Part shown: piece after piece, positions 8,467-16,117 of the stretch | Layout of the letters: every line of letters starts with the position of its first letter | Position numbering within the stretch: the first letter of the stretch is position 1 | Assembly (NCBI RefSeq): GCF_000718785.1 | Contig: NZ_JOCA01000041.1 | Span: 1-27,012 of the forward strand | Length of the DNA: 27,012 bases | Reading direction: 5' to 3' | From: Streptomyces sp. NRRL WC-3626 | GTDB lineage: Bacteria; Actinomycetota; Actinomycetes; Streptomycetales; Streptomycetaceae | Made by a program: the position numbers and the translations under genes | Notes under the pieces: model-generated | Seen by the model: the letters and a program-made list of their open reading frames with translations, nothing else | What the model was told of the DNA's origin: nothing | Databases searched by the model: none

Positions 8467-8494
8467 CGAAGAGACCCGCGTGCGCGGGTCTTCG
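8467..8494. terminator. Terminator-like hairpin with no adjoining annotated gene end
   Basis: CGAAGA-GA-CCCGCG (8467-8480) pairs with CGCGGGTCTTCG (8483-8494), giving 12 pairs with a 2-base bulge and a tiny loop. It looks like a Streptomyces terminator, yet both flanking genes point away from it. It could end an unannotated small transcript, block read-through, or be an RNA element in the leader of the plus-strand gene. Confidence 0.4.
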
Positions 8495-8748
8495 CCGCCG
8501 CGGCACCGAGGTCGTCGAGCGGACCGGCCGGTCGAGGAGGCCCCGTCACTCTGCGGCGGCTCGGGAAGGCGGGTCGGCCGCGCCCTCCGGCACAGCGTGG
8601 TGTCCCGTTGCGGGATACTCCGGACAGGTGAAGAGTGGACGCATGGCGGCTCCGCGTTCTTCCGGCTCCGCGTATCCCGGAGCCCCCGTCCAAGGGAAGA
8701 ATCGGTGACGGACGGAGCGGCACGGCGCACAACGTATCTGGGACCGAC

Positions 8749-10215
8749 ATGGCCAGAATCTCCCGGCGGTATGTCATCCACGCGGTCAACGCCTCCCTCC
8801 TGGCCACCGCGCTCGCGGTGCCGGCGGGTATGACGGTCGCCACGGCGGAGCCCCGCGGTACGAACCGCGGCACCGCCGAGGCGGTCGTTCGGAGCACGGA
8901 ACCTCCGCCGAGCGATCCGGGCGAAGGCCCCACCACGACACCGCCCACCCCATCGCCGAGTGAGCCGGACGAGCCCGACAGCCCCACAACGTCGTCCACT
9001 GCCCCGTCGAACGGGACGTCCGACGACGCCACGTCGCCGACGTCCGGCGAGACGGACGGACAGACCTCCGAACCCCCTCCCGAGCAGGAGACGGAGGCAG
9101 AGACGGAGGCGGAGGCGGAGGCGGACGAGGTGACGACGGGGCTGGCCGAGGAGAAGGAACAGGTCCCCGAGGAACTCGCCCCGGCCGTCGACACCCTGCT
9201 CGGCATCATCGGAGCCCTCGACACCCCTGAGACGTCGCCGCAGGACAGGGAGGGCGTCATCGAGAGCGCGGAGAACCTGTCCATCGCGCTGGCAGCCATC
9301 AGTGACCCGAGGACTCCTCCCGAACTGCGCGAGCAACTGATCGCGATCGTAAAGCAGGTGACGTCCACGCTCGAGGTGGTCGCCGGCTCCGGAGTACCGG
9401 ATGAGGAGGGGTCGTTGTTCATCCTGGTGGTCAAACGGACGACGTCCGCCCTGGACATCATCTGCGATCCCCGGACACCGGAAGAACTGCGGAGCCGGCT
9501 GATCCCAGTGGTGGGAGAGACGAACTACGCCCTGAAGCAGAGCGAGGAGCGGAGGCCGTCCGGTTCGGCGAACGCATGGCGGAGCCGGAAGGCGGACACG
9601 GTTCAGTCGACCAGCATGCTGCTGGGCGCCTCCGCGGACATCGTGCACGACCGGCGGACACCACCGAAGGAACGGGAAGAGCTGGCGGAAGTCAGCCGGC
9701 AGGTCAGCTCGTTGCTGAGGAAGATCACCGATCCGCAGACGTCGCGGAAGGAGCGGTCCGCAGCCGAGAAGGAGCTGGAGGACCGGACCGCTCGCATGAA
9801 GGACCAGCAGGAGGAGTCGGCCTCCGCCCGGAAAGGCCCGAAGGAGTCACTCGGCGAGGCGGCGGCCGTCTGCAGCAGCGCCGTATTCGAGTCCGTCCGG
9901 GACTCGAGCCTCATGGGCGGCCTGCGGAAGCTGGTGCCCGCGGCATGGGAGGACGAGGGGGTCAAGGACTTCTGGAAGGCCAAGGAGAAGAGCGACGACC
10001 AGATCGAGGTACTGGCCCAGCTGCGGAACAACGAACGTTCCGAGGCCCCGTTCGAGGTCGTACCGCTCATCACCGCACTCGCCGAACTGGTACCGCGCGA
10101 CAAGCTGTACGGGACTCTGGGCGGCTCTTCCCTCTCCTGCACGCAGACCGCCAAGTACCTGGAGGAGAGGTTCGGGGTCACGGCGGGCTCCTGGCTCACC
10201 CGGACCGGAGGGTGA
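8749..10215 (+). CDS. Secreted protein with 27-residue DPRTP-type repeats, function unknown
   Basis: I do not recognise a named family. The 488-aa product starts at ATG 8749, chosen because it begins a signal peptide; an in-frame GTG at 8635 would add 38 unlikely residues. The N-terminus carries a Tat-like motif (SRRYVIH) followed by a hydrophobic stretch ending at VATA (about residue 33). Residues 35-130 are a Pro/Thr/Ser/Glu-rich linker, ending in an acidic run of alternating Glu pairs. Residues about 147-350 hold degenerate repeats, best in AISDPRTPPELREQLIAIV and IICDPRTPEELRSRLIPVV, with spacing near 27 residues. A charged helical section follows (about 325-365) and then a Cys-containing C-terminal domain (380-488). 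It converges on the five-helix membrane protein gene and likely acts outside the membrane. The function is not known. Confidence 0.8.
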   Translation: MARISRRYVIHAVNASLLATALAVPAGMTVATAEPRGTNRGTAEAVVRSTEPPPSDPGEGPTTTPPTPSPSEPDEPDSPTTSSTAPSNGTSDDATSPTSGETDGQTSEPPPEQETEAETEAEAEADEVTTGLAEEKEQVPEELAPAVDTLLGIIGALDTPETSPQDREGVIESAENLSIALAAISDPRTPPELREQLIAIVKQVTSTLEVVAGSGVPDEEGSLFILVVKRTTSALDIICDPRTPEELRSRLIPVVGETNYALKQSEERRPSGSANAWRSRKADTVQSTSMLLGASADIVHDRRTPPKEREELAEVSRQVSSLLRKITDPQTSRKERSAAEKELEDRTARMKDQQEESASARKGPKESLGEAAAVCSSAVFESVRDSSLMGGLRKLVPAAWEDEGVKDFWKAKEKSDDQIEVLAQLRNNERSEAPFEVVPLITALAELVPRDKLYGTLGGSSLSCTQTAKYLEERFGVTAGSWLTRTGG

Positions 10216-10221
10216 CCGGGT
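10198..10221. terminator. Possible shared terminator between convergent genes
   Basis: ACCCGG (10198-10203) and CCGGGT (10216-10221) form a 6-bp stem with a 12-base loop. The stop TGA of the plus-strand gene (10213-10215) lies in the loop, and the right arm touches the stop of the opposing gene. The two genes end only 5 bases apart. Confidence 0.35.
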
Positions 10222-11675
10222 CAGATCCCCGCGGAACCCATCAGTTCGGCCATGGAGATCTCCGCATCGGTTCGGGCCTTCGCGGCCCCGTATCGTTCCA
10301 GCTCCCTCTGCTCCTCCCGGTAGTCACCCGGCCCGGAGTAGTCGAACGCCAGAGAGGAAATGGAGGAGATGAACCTGCCCCCCGGAGACCAGACGGCCGT
10401 CACATAGCGCGGTGTGCGCGTCATGTTGATGAGGTTGTTGTTGTGTCTGACCCGTCCGCGGTGGATGATCTGCTCCCCGCAGATCGTCGGCGCACAGTAG
10501 TAGCGCCGGTCGTTCCTGTTCCAGGTCGGGTGGGCGAACCCGAACTCCTCCACGTCGAGCTTTCCGCGGTCCTTTCTCATGTAGGCGATCTGTAATTCGA
10601 CGCCCACGGTGTCGTACCGGCTGTCCCGGGGGAGCTGGAACACCCGCTTCATGGAGTATTCCTGCCCGACGTCGAGCGAGCTGCCCGGATCGTGGAACCG
10701 CCCGCTGCTGACCGTCGTGTACGTGAGCCGGTCCACGTAGAGTTCCGCCTCCCCCTCCTGCTGCCCCTCCCCTCCCACCGTCCTCATCCACTCCGTCGCG
10801 AGGTCCTCCTCGCCGCGTGTGTACAGGGGTGCCCTGCCGCGGACGGTGTAGATGTCATTGATGATGTACACCGGAATTCCTCCGGTGTTCTTCATGCGCA
10901 GCGTCAGCGGGACATGTACATAGGGGAGGTTGCGGTCCGTCCACGCCTTCCCGAATTCGGCCTCCAGGGTGAAGTGCATGGGGGCCGCCGCGGGCTGGTA
11001 CATGGTGGAGTACGCGAGGCTGACGGCCGTCAGCAGTGCCGTGGCCACCACCCCGGCCGCGAACTTCCTCGGCTGCGGTGTCCCCCTCCACGCCTTCTCC
11101 CGTACGAGAAGCACCAGTGCCCATACGGACCAGCACCACAGGGGCATGAAGAAGAACAGGTAGTGCGTGTACTCCCGTTCCTCCAGCCAGAGGAAGAGGA
11201 GAAGACTGTCGGTGGCCAGCACGATGACGGCGCCGAGCAGGACGACGGCTCCGGATGCCCTGAACTGCCGCCGCCCCCAGTGGTCGAGTGCCGCGATCGC
11301 CGCCGCGCCCAGGACCACACCCGACAGGACGAACAGGACCCCGGTGATCCGTTGGGCGAAGGTCAGGGCTCCCGAGGCGTCCGGCCATCCGATGACCGCG
11401 CCGAAGACCATGGAGACGAGCAGGCCGGCCGTCATGAGTGACATGACCGTGCGTCTTCTCCAGGGCCGGTCGGGCCAGGTCCCGCTGTCGCCGCCGCGCC
11501 AGGATACGGATGCCGGATCGTCCAGGTCCATGTTCTCCGGATAACCGGAACGGCCGAGCATCCTTCGCAGCTCGGCCTTCGACCAGGCGCTGCCGACCGT
11601 CCCACTGCCGATGGTGACCCGGCGAAGACCACGGCTGTCGGGCGCCTCGACGATGACCCAGGGGCGGATACGCAT
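10221..11675 (-). CDS. Five-helix membrane protein with large C-terminal extracytoplasmic domain, function unknown
   Basis: No family recognised; 484 aa from the ATG at 11675 (GAGG immediately upstream, short spacing). The frame stays open upstream to 11837, but that extension overlaps the divergent gene's start. Residues 1-80 are soluble and Trp/Arg-rich (MRIRPWVIVEAPDSRG). Five hydrophobic helices follow: about 77-97 (MSLMTAGLLVSMVFGAVIGW), 112-132, 142-165, 173-192 (FFFMPLWCWSVWALVLLV) and 207-226. Residues about 230-484 form a beta-rich-looking domain with two cysteines close together (YYCAPTICGE), plausibly a disulfide outside the cell. It may partner the neighbouring secreted repeat protein, but the two are convergent, so co-transcription is excluded. 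Function cannot be stated. Confidence 0.78.
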   Translation of the reverse strand: MRIRPWVIVEAPDSRGLRRVTIGSGTVGSAWSKAELRRMLGRSGYPENMDLDDPASVSWRGGDSGTWPDRPWRRRTVMSLMTAGLLVSMVFGAVIGWPDASGALTFAQRITGVLFVLSGVVLGAAAIAALDHWGRRQFRASGAVVLLGAVIVLATDSLLLFLWLEEREYTHYLFFFMPLWCWSVWALVLLVREKAWRGTPQPRKFAAGVVATALLTAVSLAYSTMYQPAAAPMHFTLEAEFGKAWTDRNLPYVHVPLTLRMKNTGGIPVYIINDIYTVRGRAPLYTRGEEDLATEWMRTVGGEGQQEGEAELYVDRLTYTTVSSGRFHDPGSSLDVGQEYSMKRVFQLPRDSRYDTVGVELQIAYMRKDRGKLDVEEFGFAHPTWNRNDRRYYCAPTICGEQIIHRGRVRHNNNLINMTRTPRYVTAVWSPGGRFISSISSLAFDYSGPGDYREEQRELERYGAAKARTDAEISMAELMGSAGI

Positions 11676-11835
11676 GTCCTCAGACTCGAACCCGCGTCGA
11701 CGGGGTGCACATGGGACTCCCCCGTTCGGAGGGGGCCGCCGCGGGGCGGACGAGGCCGGGATCGCACCGGACGGCAGGCACGGCGACTGGCCCACGCGAC
11801 AGGCGCCCCGCCAGGTCGCACAGCACAGTGGGACC

Positions 11836-12981
11836 ATGAACCGTCACCGACGCCCGCCCAGGCGTGCCCCGTGGATCGTGGGCGGCGCCGCTGTGCTCGT
11901 CCTCGGTGGCGTCGGTGTGTGGGCGTGGGTCGCGCAGGACGACGGCACGCCCAGCCCCCGCCCCTCGGCCTCGAACGACCTGTCCCTTCCGACGCTGAAC
12001 CCGCTGCCGTCCTGGACGTTCACGACCGAGCCGTCGAGTACGGAGCGGCGGACGCCCACGTCCAGGTCCACCTCGTCCGTGCGCTCGCCGGGGCCGACGT
12101 CCCGGCCCCTTCGGCCGACCCCGCCGGGCGGGCGGCCGACGACCGGACCGACCCCTCCGGGGCAGCGGCCGACGGCCGTACCGCCGCCGCCGACCGGGAG
12201 GCCCGCCACCGAGCCGGCCCCACCGGGGCGGCGGCCCACGGCCGGGCAGGAGTCACCCGGCGGCCCGCCGGTGCCGCACGGGACCGCGCCCGGCGCGTCG
12301 GCCCTCCGCACCCCGGGTGCGGCACCGGCGTCGCCGCCCGCGTCCGCGCGGTCCTCGGCGCCCCGGCGCACGCCACGGCCTCCGGCGCCCGAGACCACGC
12401 CCCGGCCCACTGCACCGGAGCCGCCGTCCCAGTCCACGAAGCCGAACCCGCCGCCGCGGTCCGGCGCGCCGGAACAGCCTCGGAAGTCCGGCGCCCCCGA
12501 CCAGCCGCGGAAGTCCGCCACCCCCGAACACCCGCCGAAGCCCGCCACACCCGGACACGCACAGCAGCCCACAGCACCCGGACTTCCGCAGAGGCCGACG
12601 GCGCCCGGGCGCTCGCCGAAGCCCACACCTCCCAAGTCCGCAGCACCGCACCCCCCGGCGTCATCCGCCCGGCCCGCGCCCACCCGGACGCCACCGGCCA
12701 CGCGACCCGCGCCCTCGCAGCACGTACCGAAGCCGTCCGCCACGTCCGCCGGGCCGACGGCACCGCATACGACCGGACCCGACGCGCCGGTGCGGACCAC
12801 CACCACCTGGTACACCTCGTCGGCTGCCACGGCCGCCGCCCACCGCATGGCGGACGCCAAAACGGTCGGTGATCCCGCCTGCTCGATGGCGGCCGCGGGT
12901 GCGGCCGATCCCGGGCTGGTTCCGGGGAACAGCCGTATCGGCATCGGGCATTACGGCGCGTACTGGTGCCTGATCTGGTGA
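11836..12981 (+). CDS. Pro-rich single-span membrane protein with conserved-looking C-terminal tail
   Basis: Unrecognised, 381 aa. The ATG at 11836 follows GTGGGA, a weak ribosome site. The N-terminus is a basic cytoplasmic stub (MNRHRRPPRRAP) and one transmembrane helix (residues 13-33, IVGGAAVLVLGGVGVWAWV). About 285 residues of Pro/Thr/Ser/Arg-rich sequence follow. They include PPGxRPT-type units (about 100-170) and a nonamer series near 213-270 such as SGAPEQPRK, SGAPDQPRK and SATPEHPPK. The last 60 residues are different: Ala-rich helix-like sequence with a Cys (GDPACSMAAAG), then NSRIGIGHYGAYWCLIW at the very end. An extended spacer that carries a small terminal domain across the cell wall is my inference. 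It is divergent from the five-helix protein with 160 bases between starts. Confidence 0.75.
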   Translation: MNRHRRPPRRAPWIVGGAAVLVLGGVGVWAWVAQDDGTPSPRPSASNDLSLPTLNPLPSWTFTTEPSSTERRTPTSRSTSSVRSPGPTSRPLRPTPPGGRPTTGPTPPGQRPTAVPPPPTGRPATEPAPPGRRPTAGQESPGGPPVPHGTAPGASALRTPGAAPASPPASARSSAPRRTPRPPAPETTPRPTAPEPPSQSTKPNPPPRSGAPEQPRKSGAPDQPRKSATPEHPPKPATPGHAQQPTAPGLPQRPTAPGRSPKPTPPKSAAPHPPASSARPAPTRTPPATRPAPSQHVPKPSATSAGPTAPHTTGPDAPVRTTTTWYTSSAATAAAHRMADAKTVGDPACSMAAAGAADPGLVPGNSRIGIGHYGAYWCLIW

Positions 12982-12993
12982 GTCAGGACGCGT

Positions 12994-13923
12994 TCACCCG
13001 CCGGCCGGTGCTCCGAGCGCGTACGGGGCGAGGATGTCGGCCACCGTCCGGTTGCGCGGGGCGGGGACACCGAGCCGGTCGGCGAGGTCGGCCACTCCCC
13101 CGCTGAGCCAGGGCAGTTCGAGACGGTTGCCGTGCTCCAGGTCGTTGTGCATGGAGGACGTCATGTCGACGGGCAGGGTGTCGCAGAAGGCCAGCTGGCG
13201 CTCGGCGAACGAGTCGTCGAGCGCGACACCCGACGCCCGTGCGAGCGCCACGGTCTCCTCCATGATCTCGCGCAGCAGTACCCGCGAGCGCTCGTGGGAG
13301 CGGACGACGCCGATGGGCCGGCGTACGGTCGCGGTGGTGGCGGAGAGGCCGACCAGGAAGACGAACTTCTCCCAGATCACCCGGTCGATGTCCGTGCTGA
13401 TCGCCGCCTCCGTGCCCGCCTCCTGACATGCTGTCAGAAATTGTTCCACCACCTCCTTCTGGCTCGGGTGCCGGGCGCCGAAGACCATGCGCTGCAGCGC
13501 GCCGTTGTGCCGGACGACGCCGGGTTCCTCGATGAACGCGGAGATGAAGCACGTTCCGCCGAGGACGGACTCCTCGGGGAGACTGCGGCGGAGGATGGCG
13601 TCCTTGTGCACGCCGTTCTGCAGCGAGAGCACCGGGGCGCCGCCGGTCTTCGCGGAGGCCAGCTGCGCGGCGACGTCCTCCGTGTCCCAGAGTTTCACGG
13701 CGACGACGACCAGGTCCGCCGGACCGAGCCGGGCGATGCTGTCGACCGCCGAGTCGGGTGAGGTCCGTACATCCCCCAGAGGGCTGCGCACGAGGAGCCC
13801 CGAGCGCCGTACGGCTTCCAGGTGGCGGCCGCGCGCCACGAACGTGACCTCGTGGCCCGCCGCGGCCAGCCGCGCTCCGAAGTAGCCACCGACTCCACCC
13901 GCTCCGACGACCGCGATCCGCAT
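12994..13923 (-). CDS. 2-dehydropantoate 2-reductase family oxidoreductase
   Basis: NADPH-dependent ketopantoate reductase (PanE/ApbA) family, 309 aa, the normal length. In the pathway sense the family makes pantoate for CoA, but actinobacteria carry several paralogues, so the substrate is not certain. The ATG at 13923 starts MRIAVVGAGGVGG, the dinucleotide-binding loop; a GTG two codons upstream (13929) is equally well placed after AAGGGG. Active-site candidates are N103 (LQNG), K186 (WEKF), S256/S257 (TSSM) and E269. The segment after K186 is FVFLVGLSATTA, where E. coli PanE has Asn residues, as in a recognisable subgroup of the family. The stop lies 12 bases beyond the convergent Pro-rich gene. 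It is divergent from the DUF4139 pair. Confidence 0.93.
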   Translation of the reverse strand: MRIAVVGAGGVGGYFGARLAAAGHEVTFVARGRHLEAVRRSGLLVRSPLGDVRTSPDSAVDSIARLGPADLVVVAVKLWDTEDVAAQLASAKTGGAPVLSLQNGVHKDAILRRSLPEESVLGGTCFISAFIEEPGVVRHNGALQRMVFGARHPSQKEVVEQFLTACQEAGTEAAISTDIDRVIWEKFVFLVGLSATTATVRRPIGVVRSHERSRVLLREIMEETVALARASGVALDDSFAERQLAFCDTLPVDMTSSMHNDLEHGNRLELPWLSGGVADLADRLGVPAPRNRTVADILAPYALGAPAGG

Positions 13924-14025
13924 GTGCACCCATCCCCTTCACGACTGTTCAGGGGGTCACTTTGAACGCATGGGAGGCCCACCGCAAGAACGCCGTGCGA
14001 GGGTCACCGCCCGGACGCGGGACCT

Positions 14026-14054
14026 TCGACCCGCCACGGATCACCGCGTAGGCT
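14026..14054 (+). promoter_or_regulatory. Candidate vegetative promoter for the DUF4139 pair
   Basis: TCGACC (14026-14031) matches four of six bases of the Streptomyces -35 consensus TTGACR. After 17 bases comes TAGGCT (14049-14054), five of six for the -10. It ends 23 bases before the GTG start of the first DUF4139 gene, so the leader would be very short. Confidence 0.4.
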
Positions 14055-14077
14055 GACCTCGGCACCGGAGCGGCTGG

Positions 14078-16108
14078 GTGGGGGAGCGCATGACGGCTGG
14101 TACGGCCCCGAGGTGGGCGTCGACTCTCGACTCGGTGGTGGTGTACGCGCAGGGCGCGCTGTGCCGCCGTCTCGCCCGGGGCACCGTCCCGGCGGACGGA
14201 CGTGTACGGGTCACAGGACTGCCCCGCTCACTGGACGCCGATTCGCTGCGGGCCCGCGTCGTCGGCGCGTCCGGGGTGCGGGTCACCGAGGCCCGGGTGG
14301 AGGTCGAGGCCGAGCCCGTCGGCACGGAGCGGGCCGACGCGCTGCTGCGGGAAGTGAAGCGGCTGCGCGACGACTGCGAGGCCGTACGGGCCCGCCGGGA
14401 CCGGCAGCAGGGCCTGATCGACGAGGTCGCGGCGCTGCGTCCGGTGCCGCCGTCCCGCAAGCGGGACGATCCGCACCGCCGTACCCCGGTCGACGCATGG
14501 CTGGAGCTCTCCGCGTTCGTCGACGACCGGCTGACCGGGCTGCACGGCCGGCTGCGTGAGCTGGAGGAGGAGCTGCGCCGGGCCGAGCACGAGCTGACGG
14601 TCGCCGAGGACCGGCTCGACCGTGCCTCCACCGACACGACGTCGACGCCGGTGGAGCGTTCGCTGGGCGCGGTCCTGACCCTGGACGGCACGGGCGAGGT
14701 GGAGGTGGAGGTGGAGTACGGGGTGCCGGGCGCCGTCTGGGTGCCCGCCTACCGGCTCACCCACCGTCAGGGCGACCGTGAGGCGTCCCTGCTGCTGCGT
14801 GCCTCCGTCGCCCAGCGCACCGGTGAGGACTGGACCGGCGTGCGCATCGCGCTGGCCACCGCCGATCTGCGCCGTCGTACCGACCTGCCCCGGCTCCGCT
14901 CGGTCCGCATCGGGCGCAGCCAGCCCGCCCCGGCGGCTTCGGGCTGGCGCGGGCACCCGGCCGGGCTCACCGATCTCTTCGCCGGTTACGACGCGGCCGG
15001 CCCCCGCCCCGACACGGGCGGCGGGTACGCCTCCCGGGCCGGCGGCGCTCCCCCGCCACCGCCCGCACCGGCGGGGTACGGCGCGCCCCCGGAGCCCCAG
15101 TTCTACGGGGACGCCTCGGTGACCAGGGAGCGGTCGGGCGCCAGGCCGCGTACCGGCGCGCGGCCCGCCGCGCCCGGCGCCGCCCCGGCCTTCGCAGCCG
15201 CTCCCGCGGCGGCGCCGCCCGTCGCTTCCGCGGCCCTCGCCGAGCCGGCTCGGCCGGCGCCCCCTCCCGGCCCGCCGCGGCCGGGCGGCGCCGAACTCGA
15301 CTACTCCGCCCTCGTCCTGAGCGGCCCGGACGAGCCCGGCGGCCGCCGGGGCAAACTGTTCCCCGGATCCGGCACCGACCCGGTGACCGCCGAGTACCGC
15401 CGCCGCGCGCAGACGGTGGCCGCGCTGCCCCTTCCCGGATACGCCGTGCGGCCGCGCGAGTCTGCGGGTTCCTTCGACCACCGGTTCGACGCCGCCGCCC
15501 CGGCCGACATCCCCTCCGACGGGACGTGGCACACCGTCACCGTCGGCGGGATCCCGGTCGGTCTGCGCACCGAGTACATCTGTGTCCCGTCCGTGGAGCA
15601 GACCGTGTACACGACGCTGGTGCTCTCCAACGCCACCGGCCAGGCGCTGCTGGCCGGGCCGGTGGAGGTCACCCTGGACGAGGAGTTCCTGCTGACCGCC
15701 GCACTGCCCACGCTCGCCCCCGGCGGTGTCAGCCGAGTCGGGCTCGGCCCCGCGGAGGCCATCGGGGTCACCCGCCGGGTGAATCTCCACGAGTCGACGG
15801 CGGGGCTGCGCAACAACGTCACCGTGCTCGAACACCGCGTCCACGTCGAACTGGCCAACCGGCTCCCGGAGCCCGTCTCCGTGGAGGTGCGCGAGCGCGT
15901 GCCCGTCACCTCCGACGCGGACGTCAGGATCGAGGAACGCGCCGACTGGACGGTGCCCGGGGACGACCCGGGCCCGCGGCCGCACGCGCCGGGCACCCGC
16001 CTGTGGCGCGTCGAACTGCCCGCCGGCGGCACCGCCGTACTCGACGGCGGCTACGACATCAGGATCCCGGCCGGCAAGGCCCTCACGGGCGGCAACCGCA
16101 GGAGCTGA
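14078..16108 (+). CDS. DUF4140/DUF4139 (mucoidy inhibitor A-like) coiled-coil protein, first of a pair
   Basis: 676 aa from GTG 14078 (GGAG 7 bases upstream); an ATG four codons later (14090) is the alternative. It has an N-terminal DUF4140 domain (about 17-80, STLDSVVVYAQGALCRR), a charged coiled coil (about 85-185, LHGRLRELEEELRRAEHELT), then DUF4139 from about 195 to the end. The DUF4139 part shows VWVPAYRL, SVAQRTGEDW, PSVEQTVYTTLVLSNATGQ and VRERVPV. An Ala/Pro/Gly-rich insert of about 100 residues (305-405, with GGAPPPPPAPAGYG) interrupts DUF4139. There is no signal peptide or membrane helix. The biochemical role of the family is not established; the name comes from a mucoidy phenotype. 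It is followed 9 bases later by a paralogue, so the two are very likely co-translated partners. Confidence 0.9.
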   Translation: MGERMTAGTAPRWASTLDSVVVYAQGALCRRLARGTVPADGRVRVTGLPRSLDADSLRARVVGASGVRVTEARVEVEAEPVGTERADALLREVKRLRDDCEAVRARRDRQQGLIDEVAALRPVPPSRKRDDPHRRTPVDAWLELSAFVDDRLTGLHGRLRELEEELRRAEHELTVAEDRLDRASTDTTSTPVERSLGAVLTLDGTGEVEVEVEYGVPGAVWVPAYRLTHRQGDREASLLLRASVAQRTGEDWTGVRIALATADLRRRTDLPRLRSVRIGRSQPAPAASGWRGHPAGLTDLFAGYDAAGPRPDTGGGYASRAGGAPPPPPAPAGYGAPPEPQFYGDASVTRERSGARPRTGARPAAPGAAPAFAAAPAAAPPVASAALAEPARPAPPPGPPRPGGAELDYSALVLSGPDEPGGRRGKLFPGSGTDPVTAEYRRRAQTVAALPLPGYAVRPRESAGSFDHRFDAAAPADIPSDGTWHTVTVGGIPVGLRTEYICVPSVEQTVYTTLVLSNATGQALLAGPVEVTLDEEFLLTAALPTLAPGGVSRVGLGPAEAIGVTRRVNLHESTAGLRNNVTVLEHRVHVELANRLPEPVSVEVRERVPVTSDADVRIEERADWTVPGDDPGPRPHAPGTRLWRVELPAGGTAVLDGGYDIRIPAGKALTGGNRRS

Positions 16109-16117
16109 CACAGCCAC

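Larger units (their letters stand above)
8212..8748. other. Long divergent intergenic region without a supportable gene
   Basis: 537 bases separate the PP2C gene (-) from the repeat protein (+). Short frames here have no family resemblance and no good ribosome site. The region holds a CGTATG-CC-CATACG inverted repeat, a 7-bp tandem repeat and a strong hairpin (listed separately). It also has a weaker plus-strand hairpin, GCCCAC (8233-8238) with GTGGGC (8257-8262), followed by TTTT. Both flanking promoters should be here, but I could not place convincing -35/-10 pairs. Confidence 0.6.

Noticed and set aside
8212..9648. Upstream extension of the PP2C frame giving a 1,049-aa protein
   Set aside because: The ATG at 8211 has an ideal ribosome site and begins the PAS domain. 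The upstream part is antisense to the secreted repeat protein and low in complexity.
11681..11700. GCGGGTTCGAGTC on the minus strand resembles a tRNA T-loop, hinting at a tRNA or att remnant
   Set aside because: The T-stem does not pair, and no acceptor, D or anticodon arm could be found around it.
11844..12944. A 366-codon minus-strand frame opposite the Pro-rich gene, rich in Gly and Cys
   Set aside because: It is the mirror of the Pro/Ala/Arg codons. The plus frame has a start, a membrane helix and a stop next to the convergent gene.
13930..14077. A search for further small genes in the PanE-type/DUF4139 divergent region
   Set aside because: No frame with a ribosome site and coding bias was found; only a candidate promoter is supported.
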